Positions 31,214 through 42,277 of a stretch of DNA of 64,000 nt are shown here, piece by piece. A program made the translations under genes and the position numbers. The DNA is from Cladophialophora immunda. Its lineage: Eukaryota > Ascomycota > Eurotiomycetes > Chaetothyriales > Herpotrichiellaceae. The notes below the pieces were generated by a model. That model was not told the origin of the DNA. It saw nothing but the letters and a program-made list of their open reading frames with translations, and searched no databases. Numbering within the stretch: the stretch's first letter is position 1; each line of letters opens with the position of its first letter. The stretch spans positions 2,378,485-2,442,484 of the forward strand of contig NW_015622542.1 of NCBI RefSeq assembly GCF_000835495.1, given 5' to 3'.

Positions 31214-32265
31214 CAACTTGTGGTTTGAACCTCTGTTTTGCGAGAGAGTTGATTTGCAGTCAAGAGCCGAATTGCCAAAAAGTAAGAGGAGAGAAGCGAG
31301 GTAGGCGGAGTCGTGTTAGTCCACCGTCACGAACGAACGGTAGGTACTCCGTTAAATTACGACCCTTGACGTTCAAGACGATTGAGAACCATCACTATCT
31401 TAGAACAATATAATCGACGTAGTCTCATGATATATTTTTCGCATTTAGATATACGTCCTATGTTTGTCTAATCGCAGGAAAATATTTAGACGAATACACT
31501 GGGATACAGACGAAGAACCCTTCCCAAATTGACACTGTGCACCCTCTCCTGCCAGGTAGTGGTGCATCAAATTTCTAATGATTACAAAGCTCTCGTAGGG
31601 CCTTGAGTTCGTGAAACCCGAGAGAAAGGGCCCCCAGACTTTGGTTTGGAGAAACCTTTAGACGAGGGTGAAGCCGCCGCCTTGTTGCTCACCGGTCGTT
31701 AGCGTACTGCTGTACTACTCGTACTACTAGTAGTGCACATGATGGTGCGATGTCTATCCAATAGAGACGTGAGGTTTTTTTTTCTCAAAAGGGAGGGTCG
31801 CTTATATTGGGCATGCTTCGAGGCTGACTTCGACTGACTGGCTTTCAATCTGCAATGTACAAATAAATGCCCAATCTTGCCGATCACTACAGCCGTCGCA
31901 AAAACAGGCAGCAGTGCATCCAGAGTACACAATTATTCCAGGGACGAAGGCGTCAACTGTTATATAAGCTGGACGAATTTCACTGAGTCTGATTTTCGCC
32001 TCCCGAGACTTATCCTCCTCAGTATTATATAGGCTTGCTTGTTACAGAACCATTACTTAACCCTCATAGGTCTTTGGACTCTTGGTGGTGTTCAAATGGT
32101 GTAAGCGGCTAAAACTTTATACTTTATCCCCCGTCGATACGATCCTTATTTATATTTCTCCATTTAGGAGCGGCTACGGCATCCGAAGCCAGTCACTGAA
32201 GCCTACTAACAAGACTGAAGAGTCTTCATAACTTGGGTTAGTTACTCTTCACTTTTCTTTGACGC
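31214..32265. other. AT-rich segment inside the broken HET gene
   Basis: About 1 kb that is visibly richer in A/T than the flanks, with only short ORFs. It is the left part of the 2 kb that parts the two HET halves. I see no clear terminal inverted repeats or target-site duplication. Confidence 0.45.
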
Positions 32266-32272
32266 TATAAAA
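32266..32272 (+). promoter_or_regulatory. TATA box of the coiled-coil ORF
   Basis: TATAAAA at 32266-32272, 46 bp before the ATG at 32318, which has a good context (AAAATGGCC). Confidence 0.5.
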
Positions 32273-32317
32273 GAGATCGGTCTTGCTAATTTCCGGATTT
32301 AGTACACAGTAGCGAAA

Positions 32318-32812
32318 ATGGCCGACATAACGCAAGTTACACAAAATGTAACGCAAGGGATCCGGGATCTTGAAGAGCCCATGAACGGTCTTCTACGTAG
32401 CATTCGAGAGCTCGGGAAGGAGCCCAAAACTGTACTTAAAGCACGCAAGAAGAGAAAGGAGGAGCTCGAGGCGAGAAAAAAAAACATCCTAGCGGAAACG
32501 AACCGGCATGCGCAAGCCCCAACTCGACTTACACAACTCAGAAACCGAGAGCGGGACCTAGAAGCAAAGATAAGAGGCAGAGCAGCTAGTAGGGGGGTGG
32601 ATTTCCATGAAAGGCTTGAGAATTGTCAAAGAGAAATCGAGGAGACGACAATACTCACAACAAGCCCTGCACCAAATCCTATGCCACAAGAGGAAATTAA
32701 TGAACTAGAGGCACTTGAGGTCCTCGAGAAAAGACTCGAAGCACTGAAGAAGATTGAGCGCGGCGTCGCAGCGTCGCAGAATGAACTGGACACTCAACTC
32801 GGAATTTTGTAA
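32318..32812 (+). CDS. Putative coiled-coil protein, unknown
   Basis: An intronless ORF of 164 residues. The N-terminal 20 residues are Gln/Thr/Val-rich (ITQVTQNVTQ). From about residue 45 on it is dominated by charged helix: a Lys/Arg/Glu run (KARKKRKEELEARKK), then RDLEAKIRG, and a final leucine-heptad region (EALEVLEKRLEALKK). No membrane span, signal or zinc motif is seen. A TATA box and a good start context support expression. It lies in the segment that interrupts a HET gene, so it may have arrived with an insertion. No family recognised; it resembles generic N-terminal coils of fungal STAND proteins only loosely. Confidence 0.5.
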   Translation: MADITQVTQNVTQGIRDLEEPMNGLLRSIRELGKEPKTVLKARKKRKEELEARKKNILAETNRHAQAPTRLTQLRNRERDLEAKIRGRAASRGVDFHERLENCQREIEETTILTTSPAPNPMPQEEINELEALEVLEKRLEALKKIERGVAASQNELDTQLGIL

Positions 32813-33220
32813 CGACACTGAATGAGAACGCCGATGGGGCCCTCTACGAGGGAAGGTGTAATAAAATATCGTCAACTTTCCCTGTTACTGTTACGATTTC
32901 GGGACGGTCCGTGGAGGAAGGGCAAGGGTGCCCGAAGAACCCTGCATATGAAGAAGGTTCGGGATGAGAGGCTCCGTTGGATCTAGTAGCTCTTACAGAG
33001 CGCTATAGACCCAACAGAGTAAGTTAACATATTCAGGGATACTCACGGACTTTCTAGTTACAGTCATTTGCCTGGCTTAGTAGTCAGCTTCGTTCTGAAT
33101 CGCACTCCTACTACCACGTAAGTCCGAGGTCCGCTCCTATCGACCCCAAACATCACAGCCACTGTATATGAGAAGGAGCTGCGCCCCCATTTCGTATACG
33201 CCCACGATAGACAACGGACT
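32813..33220. other. Right part of the segment between HET halves
   Basis: About 410 bp without a recognisable gene; the HET similarity resumes near 33221. Confidence 0.4.
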
Positions 33221-34236
33221 TGGATACTCCGTTGTCTCGCCCGACCACCGACCTCTTTTCTGAAAGCTGCGCCGGGCCAGCCTTGTCTCCCTCGCCTGCA
33301 TGGCCAAGTCGCCGCCCGGGAGTTGTTCGTGGCCTTCGGTGAATCTCTCATGACATTTGAACGACTTAAGAGCCACATTGCTTTCCACATTGAAGGCGAT
33401 TACCGGCTCGAGGATCCGGAAAATCATCTGGACAGCATAGATCTGATCAATCGGTATGGCAACGGTGACTTCAGGAATGAGATGGGTGAGATGGCCCAGA
33501 CCGACTCTGGCGCGGTTGGAACGCCTCTTCGCCTCTTCATTTCAAGTTGGTGGCTGAACTGGTCTGATCCAAGGGACCATCATCTATGGAGCGCTGGGGA
33601 TCCTCTCACATACTGGATCCACAGACGCCAAACGCTTCCGTGGGCTCGTTTCCACATCGACTACAGGAAAACACTATCACAGGTGTTTCAGGATTTATGT
33701 CTTGTTTTTTGTTGAAACGAACGCATTCAAGGCGCTTCCGGTGCTTTACGAAAGTCGACGACACCGCGATCTGAGATTACCTTCTTGGGTCACCGATTGG
33801 AGCCAGAGGATCCCGAGATTCTGCAAAATATACGACTCGGGCCGGCTTCCCAATTCCATGACGCGGGTGGACGGTCGTCCGGTCTCGTCAACCCGGCCAG
33901 AAGCCTTGTGCGAGCGGTGTCGCAACGCATCGCATCGACGAGAGTGGCGCAGCTCCGGGGTCAGCTTGGAGTCGCGTCCTCGTCTCGGAGAGCTGCAGGC
34001 CTGGTGACAAGCTCATCCTGACCGACCTGCGCGAGGACCCTTTCGTCGTGCGGCCGGTTGACGAGGCGTCCCCCGAGCGGTTCATCTTTGTAGGGCCTGC
34101 CCCTAAGGCGCACCGACAACAGCTGTGGTCGCCGCAGTACCTTGCGCTTTACGCGCGAAGCGGACAGCGACCCCCGATTGCTGGATCCGGAAGCTGTTTG
34201 CATTCCAAGTCAGACAACGAAATCCGGCAGGAGTGA
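33221..34236 (+). pseudogene. HET-domain relic, 3' half, frameshifted
   Basis: From about 33221 a plus-strand frame shows degenerate HET second-half sequence: ARELFVAFGESLMTFERLK matches the VAREVxxxCGxxxxxWxxxxx block. It continues to YRKTLSQVFQDLCLVF, typical of the region after the domain, and ends at 33713-33715. A second frame from 33702 goes on with NAFKALPVLYES and LPSWVTDWSQ (the LPSWVPDW block of HET proteins). Another frame at about 34005-34110 gives GDKLILTDLREDPFVVRP, the usual C-terminal GDxxxxxxGxxxPFVLRP block. At least two frameshifts are therefore needed, so the gene is dead. Together with 30950-31213 it accounts for one HET gene. Confidence 0.7.
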
Positions 34237-34565
34237 CAGACGTACGAGCTACTATAAGTAAAACCACGATGTGGGAAGTTTGATCGTTGAGCGAAGTTCG
34301 CTCACGAAGAGGTCTTTGCCTGTCAAGGCAGAAGAGAGGAGCAGCTACTCTTCCGTCTCCATAGCGCTGCTCGATGTCATAGTCATTATATATGTGAAGG
34401 GAAAGTAGCGGGCTGCAAGTCGGGAGCATAATCTGCTCATGTTCGTCGTCCTTCCACGCTCCTTTTCCAGCCCTTTTCCTGTTCTATAGTAACATTTTTT
34501 CCTTTTACACGGCCTTACACATGACACCCGGGCAACCTTCCCCTCACACCTGGTCTAGCAACGTG
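34237..34565. other. Intergenic between HET relic and Zn2Cys6 gene
   Basis: 329 bp; contains the regulator's 3' flank. Nothing else seen. Confidence 0.4.
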
Positions 34566-37378
34566 TCAAGCATTGGGGAATGCGGTCGAGGTGTCCTGAA
34601 CAAGGTCCGTCCAGACATCCAAGAAGGCGTAGTCCTCGTCGATCAAGAACTGTCCGAAATCCGTCTGCAGCGGCGAGGGTGTATTTCCGCCACTGGTGGA
34701 GGGGGGAGGATTTCCGTTGGGCAGGGAATTGATCAGCGCCGTGACCCCGGCGGGAAGCTGTTGCACTGACGCGTGGTTCCGCACTGGGGGGCCCACCGGG
34801 CACAGTATTAGCATTGTATCCTTTACGTGGCCGCCGTTGAGAGCGTATACAACAAAAAGGGGTTCTTACCCAGCAAGGTCGACACGAGGATGATCTTGGT
34901 CAGGTACTTTGAACACCGGCGGACAATGCGCCTCTCCTTCCCAATGATCTCCAGTGCCTCGAGGCCGCTTTGGATGACGGCCACCAGCTCGGCCGCGGGT
35001 TTGGTCCCGAAGTTCGTCTTGCCCAGGGTCTGCAGGCAGATGACGCCAAACAGGATCAAGGCCGAATTGAAGACTTTGGTCACCATGACGATTTAGCAGG
35101 GTTCCCCAATCATTCAAAACCATCACTGTCAGACTTACCGTAGTATACCGTATACCACCACGCAGGTAGCACCTGCGGCTTCGAGACCGTCGTTCGGATG
35201 ATGGCGATGGTCTGGACACACGCGTCCGCGCAGGCTTGGATCATGATCTGGCCAATGGGCAACGAGCCGCTCGGGGGCACGGCCGAAGTGCTCGACTTGG
35301 CAAAGTGGTCGAGGGAGCGCTCCAGGATCTTGCGGAAAAGCAGGGCGCGGACGTTGAGGTAGCGGAGCGTCAGCGTGGTCTGCGCCTTGGTGTACGCCCA
35401 GCTCTCGGTGTCCATGTTGTCGACAAACTCGAGCGGCAGCAGCGCGGAAATGGGGGGGAGGTCCGCCTTCCATTTTTCCAGCGCGTGGTCGACTTGGATG
35501 ATCTTGCTGTAGAGCTCGTCGGACCGCACGGTGTGCGAGGAGATCACGTTGTGGTTGTAAATGTCGCAGATAATGTCGCCCTGGAGACGGTATAGCTTAC
35601 TACACGTGGACAGTCAGCACGTCCGTACAGAAGGGTGTTGGAGAACAGAAGATTGCCCTTACATGCTTGGGATGAAGATGACACCCGGCGAAGGCCTCGA
35701 TTCGGGATTTTGGGGCATCTCGAATTGGGATTGATCCTTTGGGAGTTGATCGAGCTCGATGTCCAACGGCAAGTCAATGTGAATGAGCTCGTTGTTGATC
35801 AAGAGTGGCCTCCCGAAGGTGGTGCTGAAAACCCTGATAGCGCTCAGCCAAGTCTTCATGCGAGGATGCGGGAAAATTACCGGTCAAGGATGATGCATGT
35901 GTACCAGATCCTGGTGCGAATTTCCCGTTCCAAGGCCGAGATCTTCGCGTTTGGATCCTGGGTATAGACCCCCAGTTGGAACGCCGCCTGCACAAGTAGG
36001 CCGTGGAGCTTCCAGGTCTGTGCAGATCTCGACGTGCCTTGTAGATATTGGGTCATGGCCGTGAGCGCTTGCACTATTTGACAAGGGTCAGCTCCGGTAG
36101 AGGAAGAGACGGGTGATGGCGTGTGTTCTTACAGGTCTCCAAATTGGCGGTATTTGAGATGGTCCACGGAGACAGAGCCAGTGCGCGCTGGAAGAAGACG
36201 TCTGCTTCGATCTCGATCGATTTGGGATGACGACCCACCCCTCTATCCAGACTCGTGCCCATGGCTAAGACGGCGTTCAGCAGGCACAAGCCCGACTTCC
36301 GAACGTTGCTGAAATTGGTCGACTCGAGCTCTTCCACCATCTCCGTCAAGCTGGTCTTGGAGATGTAAGGGAAAAACTGGCCAGTGTGGGAGAAGAAAAT
36401 GTCAGTGATTCGAGAGATCTCCGCTCGCGAGGGCAGTTTGTAAGGGTTGACGGGGCGGGCGCTGCCTCTGCTCTGCGCTGCAGGGGATGCAGGCCGCGAC
36501 AAGGCCCCCGCCAGATCTCGCGTCGAGTCTCTGCCTTCGGGCATGGTCCGTATTCCCAGAGCCAGGACCTTGGCGATCTTGCTGAAGAAGGCCGAGTTCG
36601 AGGATGGACCAAAAAACCCCGAGCTAGAGTCGTCCGCGAAGATGATGCTCCCCATCCCGTCGACGGTGTCCTCCTGTGCCATCGGCCACAGCTTGGACAT
36701 TGGTTGGTCACGCTGTGCCGTCGCCTGCTCTGGTTGGAAGCGCACCAGGTTGGGAAAGGCTGGCACCGAGGTGTTTTGTAGAGGCGGTGCTTCGACGTAA
36801 GAACCGCCTTGAGGCTGGGATGGGTATCGCGACATGGCTGGGGTGGTGATGTTGTTGTTGTTCGAGTTGCCACTCATCTGCTGGTTCGTCACGATCCCCA
36901 GCAACAGATCCTCAAACTTCTGCAGCCTCCTCTCCATCGACTGCAGGTCCCGAGACTGGAATCGGGGCGTGGGAGCGGGGCCTCTGTAGACACACTCGAG
37001 CCCCAAGTCACTGCATGTCGAACACGTGGGGTGCACGCCATTGCAGCGGGACTTGCGATACCTGCACGAGTTGCAAGCCAACGCGGTACGTTGTCGTTTA
37101 CTTGCTCGACCATCGTCCTCGTCAAAGCGGCGTTGATTGCGTCGGTCTGCCCGGTTGTCAGGTGAGTCCTCAGACTCATGCGAGCCAAACCTGAAGGCCA
37201 TCTCGCTGCGGTCCCTGTGTACAGGCGAGGTGTAGGATCCAGCATCCGCCTGGCGACCCTGCGGGAGGTGAGTCTGGGGAAGCAGGGGGATGGGTCGGTC
37301 TCTGGGGGAGGGGAGGAACCGGGACTCATCCGATGTGCGGAGGTCCGAAGGTACGATGCCTCGGAACGTCGGAATCAT
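34566..37378 (-). CDS. Zn2Cys6 transcription factor with fungal-specific middle domain
   Basis: Six exons: 37378-36133, 36073-35881, 35824-35663, 35599-35139, 35073-34870 and 34783-34566; 827 residues. All five introns are GT-AG and keep frame. The Zn2Cys6 cluster has Cys-102, 105, 112, 119, 122 and 129 in exact CX2CX6CX6CX2CX6C spacing, preceded by KRQRTALA. A short coil (SMERRLQKFEDLLLG) may dimerise. The fungal-specific TF domain runs from about residue 330 (FFSHTGQFFPYISKTSL) through WKLHGLLVQAAFQLGVY and WYTCIILDR-TTFGRP, the signature of this domain. A later ATG at 37201 is an alternative start. It sits at the edge of the gentisate-type cluster and is the obvious candidate regulator; ligand unknown. 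Confidence 0.9.
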
Positions 37379-37510
37379 AGCCCCGGTTCCGGCGTCACGT
37401 GGTCCTATAGCATCTGCATTTGCTTTGAGAAGACTTTTCTGTCATTGATGGAGGATGATTCAAGACTTTGCTAAGCGGTGCTACTTTTGGTACGGTCTAG
37501 AGTAGTGGAA

Positions 37511-38995
37511 TCACAGCTTCACGTGCACCGCTTTTCGCTGTGTCATCTCGATCATTTCCTCAAAACAGTCTTCTCTTCCGATCCCGGACTGTTTGTATCC
37601 TCCCCACGGCATGCCCAGGTAATGGGTGGCCGACGTATTCACCCATACTGTGGCAGCCTCAATCCTCCGCACAGCCTTCTGTGCCGTCGACATGTTGGAC
37701 GTAAACACGGCTCCGGTAAGTCCATACTCGACGGAGTTGACATCCTTATACATCTGTTCTTCGTCCGTCCATTTCAAGACCGATAGGACGGGTCCGAAGA
37801 TTTCCTCCCGTGCAATCGTCATCGTCTGCTCGACGTCTGCGAAAATCGTTGGGAGCACGAAGCAGCCTCCTTTCGTATCTTCAGTGCTCGGTGGTTCTCC
37901 GCCGAGAACGAGCCGGGCGCCTTCTTTTTTCCCAATGTCAATATATCGCAATACTCTGTCCTGGGCAGCTTTGTTGACCATAGACCCCATTGTCGTCGCC
38001 TTGCTTAGGGGATCACCTGGAACGTAGGCCTTTTCAAGTTTTGTCTTCGCGAGATCCAAGACTTTGTCGTAAATAGATTCGTGTAGGAACACTCGCGACG
38101 TCGAGCCGCACGACTGCCCACACCACGACCAATTCATGCCCTCCACAATCCCATCGACTAGCCGATCGATATCTGCGTCTGGATATCCGATGAGAGCATT
38201 CTTTCCACCCAGCTCGAAGACGGACAACTTGAGCGAGTCAGCGGCTGCTTTCATAATGGCACGGCCAGTTGAAAGACTTCCGATGAGCGTTATTTTCCTC
38301 ACAATCGGATGTGTCGACAGCGTCTTGCCGCAGTCGATACCGCCCGAGAGAACGTTGAAAACGCCCGGAGGAAATAGGTCACCTAGCAGCTCGAGAAGCC
38401 GGAGAGCAGACAAGGGTGCCTGTTCGGGCGTCTTGATGACCACCGTGTTCCCCATGGCTAGAGCAGGGCCCATTTTCGTTCCGGTAAACATCAAGGGATG
38501 GTTCGACGCCACGAGTCTCGCGACCACGCCGATGGGCTCTCGCACGGTGTAGTTGAAGGTAGCCTCTCCCAGATCATTCGTCTCGCCCGTGACGGCCGGA
38601 ATCAGGCCGGCGTAGAAATCGAGGTACTCGGCGGCGAAATGTGCGTCGCCTGCCATGATGGTGATGGGGCTACCGATGTTCGCGGCATCGAGGAGGGCGA
38701 GTTCGACTGCGTGATCTCGAAAGACCTGGGCTGCCTTCTTGAGTAGTTTCCCGCGCTTCAGAGGTGGCGTGGCCCTCCACCCAGGGAAGGCGGCTTGAGC
38801 GGCTTCCAGTGCTGCTTCAGTGTCCTTGACGCCGGCATAGGCCACGGTCGTGATCACCGTGCCCTTACCTGGGTTGAAGGTCTCGACATAGCGTCCGTCG
38901 ATAGGCTCGTGCCATGCCCCGTTGTAGTAGAGCCCGCGATGCTGCGGCAGGCACTCCTCGACTGTGGGCAATATCTCTGGCAGAGGGAAGTTCAT
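37511..38995 (-). CDS. NAD(P)-dependent aldehyde dehydrogenase (betaine-aldehyde type)
   Basis: An intronless gene of 494 residues, full length for the family. It shows AGLIPAVTGETNDLG, the NHPLMFTGTKMGPALAMGNT stretch with the conserved Asn, PPGVFNVLSGG, the catalytic Glu in VFELGGKNALIG and the nucleophile Cys in WCGQSCGSTSRVF. EEIFGPVLSVLKW and the MPWGGYKQSGIGRE end motif complete it. WS-WCGQSC resembles fungal betaine/aliphatic aldehyde dehydrogenases. It oxidises an aldehyde to an acid. It lies between the Zn2Cys6 regulator and a P450 on the same strand, which suggests it acts on a product of the P450 or of the SDR/AKR enzymes in the same cluster. Confidence 0.93.
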   Translation of the reverse strand: MNFPLPEILPTVEECLPQHRGLYYNGAWHEPIDGRYVETFNPGKGTVITTVAYAGVKDTEAALEAAQAAFPGWRATPPLKRGKLLKKAAQVFRDHAVELALLDAANIGSPITIMAGDAHFAAEYLDFYAGLIPAVTGETNDLGEATFNYTVREPIGVVARLVASNHPLMFTGTKMGPALAMGNTVVIKTPEQAPLSALRLLELLGDLFPPGVFNVLSGGIDCGKTLSTHPIVRKITLIGSLSTGRAIMKAAADSLKLSVFELGGKNALIGYPDADIDRLVDGIVEGMNWSWCGQSCGSTSRVFLHESIYDKVLDLAKTKLEKAYVPGDPLSKATTMGSMVNKAAQDRVLRYIDIGKKEGARLVLGGEPPSTEDTKGGCFVLPTIFADVEQTMTIAREEIFGPVLSVLKWTDEEQMYKDVNSVEYGLTGAVFTSNMSTAQKAVRRIEAATVWVNTSATHYLGMPWGGYKQSGIGREDCFEEMIEMTQRKAVHVKL

Positions 38996-39701
38996 CTTCA
39001 GACAGCCAATGGGATGAAAACTTCAGTAAGCAATGCCGACAATTTCCCTTTGGACGCGGCTCGATTGATGAGTAGTGCCAAAACAGACACTGCAATGGTT
39101 ATAATGAAAGACGCCTTGGGGGCCTTTTCTTCCTCCGGCCTCGCGCTTTCCGACATACCCGGTCGGGAATACTCCCTTCCCACGGCGGAGAAGCTCCTGT
39201 TGCGGTTTTCATTGGAAGTGGCCGCATGAGGAAGCCGACGCCGGTGCAAGTGCATGATTCGCGGTCCGGTTCAAGTCTTCACTCCAAGGGGAGGCTCTGC
39301 ATGCTGAACGAGGGACTGAATCGTGCAGGCGACCATCCCTTTGACTCTTTCGCCAGCAACCTCGTAGACAATACCTATCCCATCAAATGCTTCGTGTGAT
39401 TACGAAGAGTGGAGGCATTGTTCATTATGCAAATGATCACTCTAAACTCTCAACAGTGTTGTTCAGACTTCTATTGATCCTGGATCGGAGTGAACTCTTT
39501 TCGTTAGACATGATATGTCTTGACTATTCATCTCGGCTGGGGCGTGTTGCTATATCCAAAACTCCACTTTAGCCGCTTATTCTAGACAACACAGATTAAA
39601 TGTCCTGCTCTAGTATCGAGGAGAATCACCCTGCAGCCCTCGTTGCTATAGGGATCGAGTGGCAGCACTTTTGTAATCTGTGACTCCAACTTGCCTCTTG
39701 G
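38996..39701. other. Intergenic, P450 3' flank and ALDH upstream region
   Basis: 706 bp. No gene-like ORF or repeat is recognised; A/T-rich around 39380-39600. Confidence 0.4.
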
Positions 39702-41417
39702 TCAAGCATTGGGGTTTGCATCCCGGTGAACGAGCTTCAGCTTCACGTTCAAAGGCCCTTTGTCCCAGAACGAGAAAATGTGCTGCTCATTCCAAGTCTC
39801 GCTATCCGGCATCAGTTCCATGTCAAAGTTCCACAACATGCGAGCGAGGATCAGCCGCATCTCCACATAGGCGAGACTAGATCAGTTATTAGTTAATATC
39901 TCCAACGCGTCCATATATCATGGTCACTGTACCTTTTGCCCAAGCAGTTGCGAGGTCCGAACTGAAACGGCTGTAGCACCTCTTTTACATCGTTGCTGAA
40001 GCGCGCGTCATTGAGCCAGCGCTCTGGGTGGAAGTCATCCGGGCTCGCGAAGTTGCGACGCGAATGATAGGATGCGTAATGAGGCACGGACACCACAGTC
40101 TGCAAAGGTCAGGGACAAAAAGCTCAGCGGACCAGGCCATAGTTACTCACGCCTTCGGGTATCCAGTAGCCATCCACGACGGAGCCTCCACTAGGTGACA
40201 CACGGCCCAGACCTCCAGGTGACGGCGGATAGATGCGCAGACCTTCGTTGAGAACAGCAAGGAGATATTTGGCGTTGGTGACAGACACGGAGGTGATGTC
40301 CTCTTCTTTGGCAAAGGTCGAGCGGATCTCTTGCACCAGCGTCTGATAGATGCGAGGGTTCTTGAGAAGCCAATACGACGTGCCACTCAGAAGGGTTGCC
40401 GTGGTCTCGCTCCCAGCCAGAATAAGGATATTGGAGTTTTCGCCAATCTCGTCCTTGGTCATTCCCTTTTCGTCATTATGCCGCAGGATGTAGGACATGA
40501 AGTCTTCACGGTCGGTCCGGCCACTCTCTAGTCTCTTCTTGGCCTTTTCGAAACTCAATCGAAGATGATCCATCTGGCCCTTGACTAAAGATTGCGGAAT
40601 GAAACGTCGGAAGATGGGTGCCGCCACTGGCAATCTTTTCATAGTCTGGTTGAAGACGGCCAGCCGAAATCCGTCAAAGATTGTCGCGACCCAAGGGTGA
40701 TAGACGCCTGCTGCGAGACATCCAAACGGCTCTCCAAAGCAAAGGTCTCCAATAATATCGAACGTGGTGAAATTGTACCACTGCACCAGGTTCACCACCT
40801 TTCCCGCCTCGGCCTCTGCCGTCAGCTTCCGGATCAGAAGGTCGAGGTAGCCATTCAAGATGCCCTCTTGACCGCGGAGGGCTTTTTCCGAGAAGGCATG
40901 GGAGAGTAGACGTCGTTGCCGACTGTGGGCTGCGTCGCCGGCTAATAGGATGTTGTCGGCTGGAGTGAGTGCACTGCGATAGAGGCGCTTATCCTTTTGG
41001 AACGAGAGCTGGCCAGCCTTCTTGTGGCCGTAAATCGTCTGCCACGCCGTCGGTGTGGTAAATGAGACATCGCTTGGCGTGAAGCGAACGACGGGGCCGT
41101 AGACGTCGTGGAGCTCTTTCAGGACGAAGGGCCAGCGACCTCGAAGGAGCCAGTAAAGATACGGCAGGTTTGTGGCGCCGTAGAGTCTCGGCCCTGGGAC
41201 TTTGGCCAGAGGGTGCACAAAAGCATTGTAGAGGCCGTAAGCCACAATAGCAAAAAGTATCTACAGGAGTTCTGTTAGTCAAATCATCATCATGGCTGGG
41301 CGCCGACATGGATCAAATGAAGTTGACTCCTACCAAGGATACGATCAGTGTGGTGAGCCCAAGCGTGCTGTTGGGTATGGGAAGCGACAAGCTTGAACCC
41401 ATATTGAGAACTGCCAT
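39702..41417 (-). CDS. Cytochrome P450 monooxygenase
   Basis: Four exons: 41417-41334, 41260-40151, 40099-39933 and 39876-39702; 511 residues. The ATG at 41417 is chosen because a TATA element lies 62 bp upstream; a longer frame from 41504 would start inside the promoter. A membrane anchor spans residues ~18-38 (TTLIVSLILFAIVAYGLY), followed by the proline hinge KVPGPR. AGSETTA is the oxygen-binding I-helix, LNEGLRIYPP carries ExxR, FHPERWL is the PERF-like block and FQFGPRNCLGKR binds heme through Cys-450. It is an ER-bound class II P450 of the isotrichodermin/benzoate-type fungal group (clan uncertain). In this cluster it may hydroxylate an aromatic acid. Confidence 0.93.
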
Positions 41418-41478
41418 AATTCCTCCCCGGCGATATGATCCAAGTTCGAGGAAAGCCACGTTATAGCTTTTGGAGAGG

Positions 41479-41486
41479 ATATATAT
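41479..41486 (-). promoter_or_regulatory. TATA box of the P450 gene
   Basis: ATATATAT-type element, 62-69 bp before the chosen start codon at 41417. Confidence 0.5.
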
Positions 41487-42277
41487 TGACTGAGTGCCAG
41501 TCATTCACAGCTTGGAAGTTTCTCCTCCGCCTGGGGCCCCCCGTTCTGCTACACATCCCCAAGCTGCCTCCCTATCGTGACCACCTTTGCTGAAAACGTG
41601 GAGAGCCGAGAAACCTTGTCGGCTTAGAAAGGACGGCAGCCGTCGGAATCGCCACGCAAGCGGGACGAGACCCGAGACATGAGCGGAGGGGGTCACAGCA
41701 AATCGAGCCAGAGCCGAGGAAAGCGAAAGCTTGGACAACAACATCCCTCGCTCCCCTTCGCCCACTGCTGTTGCCGTGGTCCTCAGTCTTTCCAGGAAAA
41801 GACCTCATGTATCTCTGCGTAGTGGGTATGATGTGGGGAAGGCTGCCAGGCGGCCAGGCCTATGGGACTTAGGGAGAGTCAAGAGATGTAATGACAGCAA
41901 GGCCGGAACCTCGGCTGACAGCCTTGCGGGAACTGCGCTGTCCACTTGCCCCTTTAATGTGAAGCCTGACGAGTTTCAGATGCCGATAGATTCATTCCTA
42001 TCGCCTTCGTCCCTTGAGTGCAAGGATAGAAAATCCTTGTGAAGCCAAGAGTTGACCTCACCCAATTAGATGAAGATGATGTCCGTAGGAAAGGGCAAGT
42101 ATGTGAACATATTTCCGCCGTTGATTGCTGCACTATCTTCACCCTACAACTTGTCTCTGCACATTCCTACGCAAAAGTGCAGCAATCCCACCTTGTCTCC
42201 GGTATCTGTGTGACGCAGACGCTTTTCAACGAGACCTCCTAATCCTAGATATGACCAATCTTTCCGATGAGGACCGC
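41487..42277. other. Intergenic, P450 promoter side to MFS 3' end
   Basis: About 790 bp. Only short ORFs without domains are seen. Confidence 0.4.
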
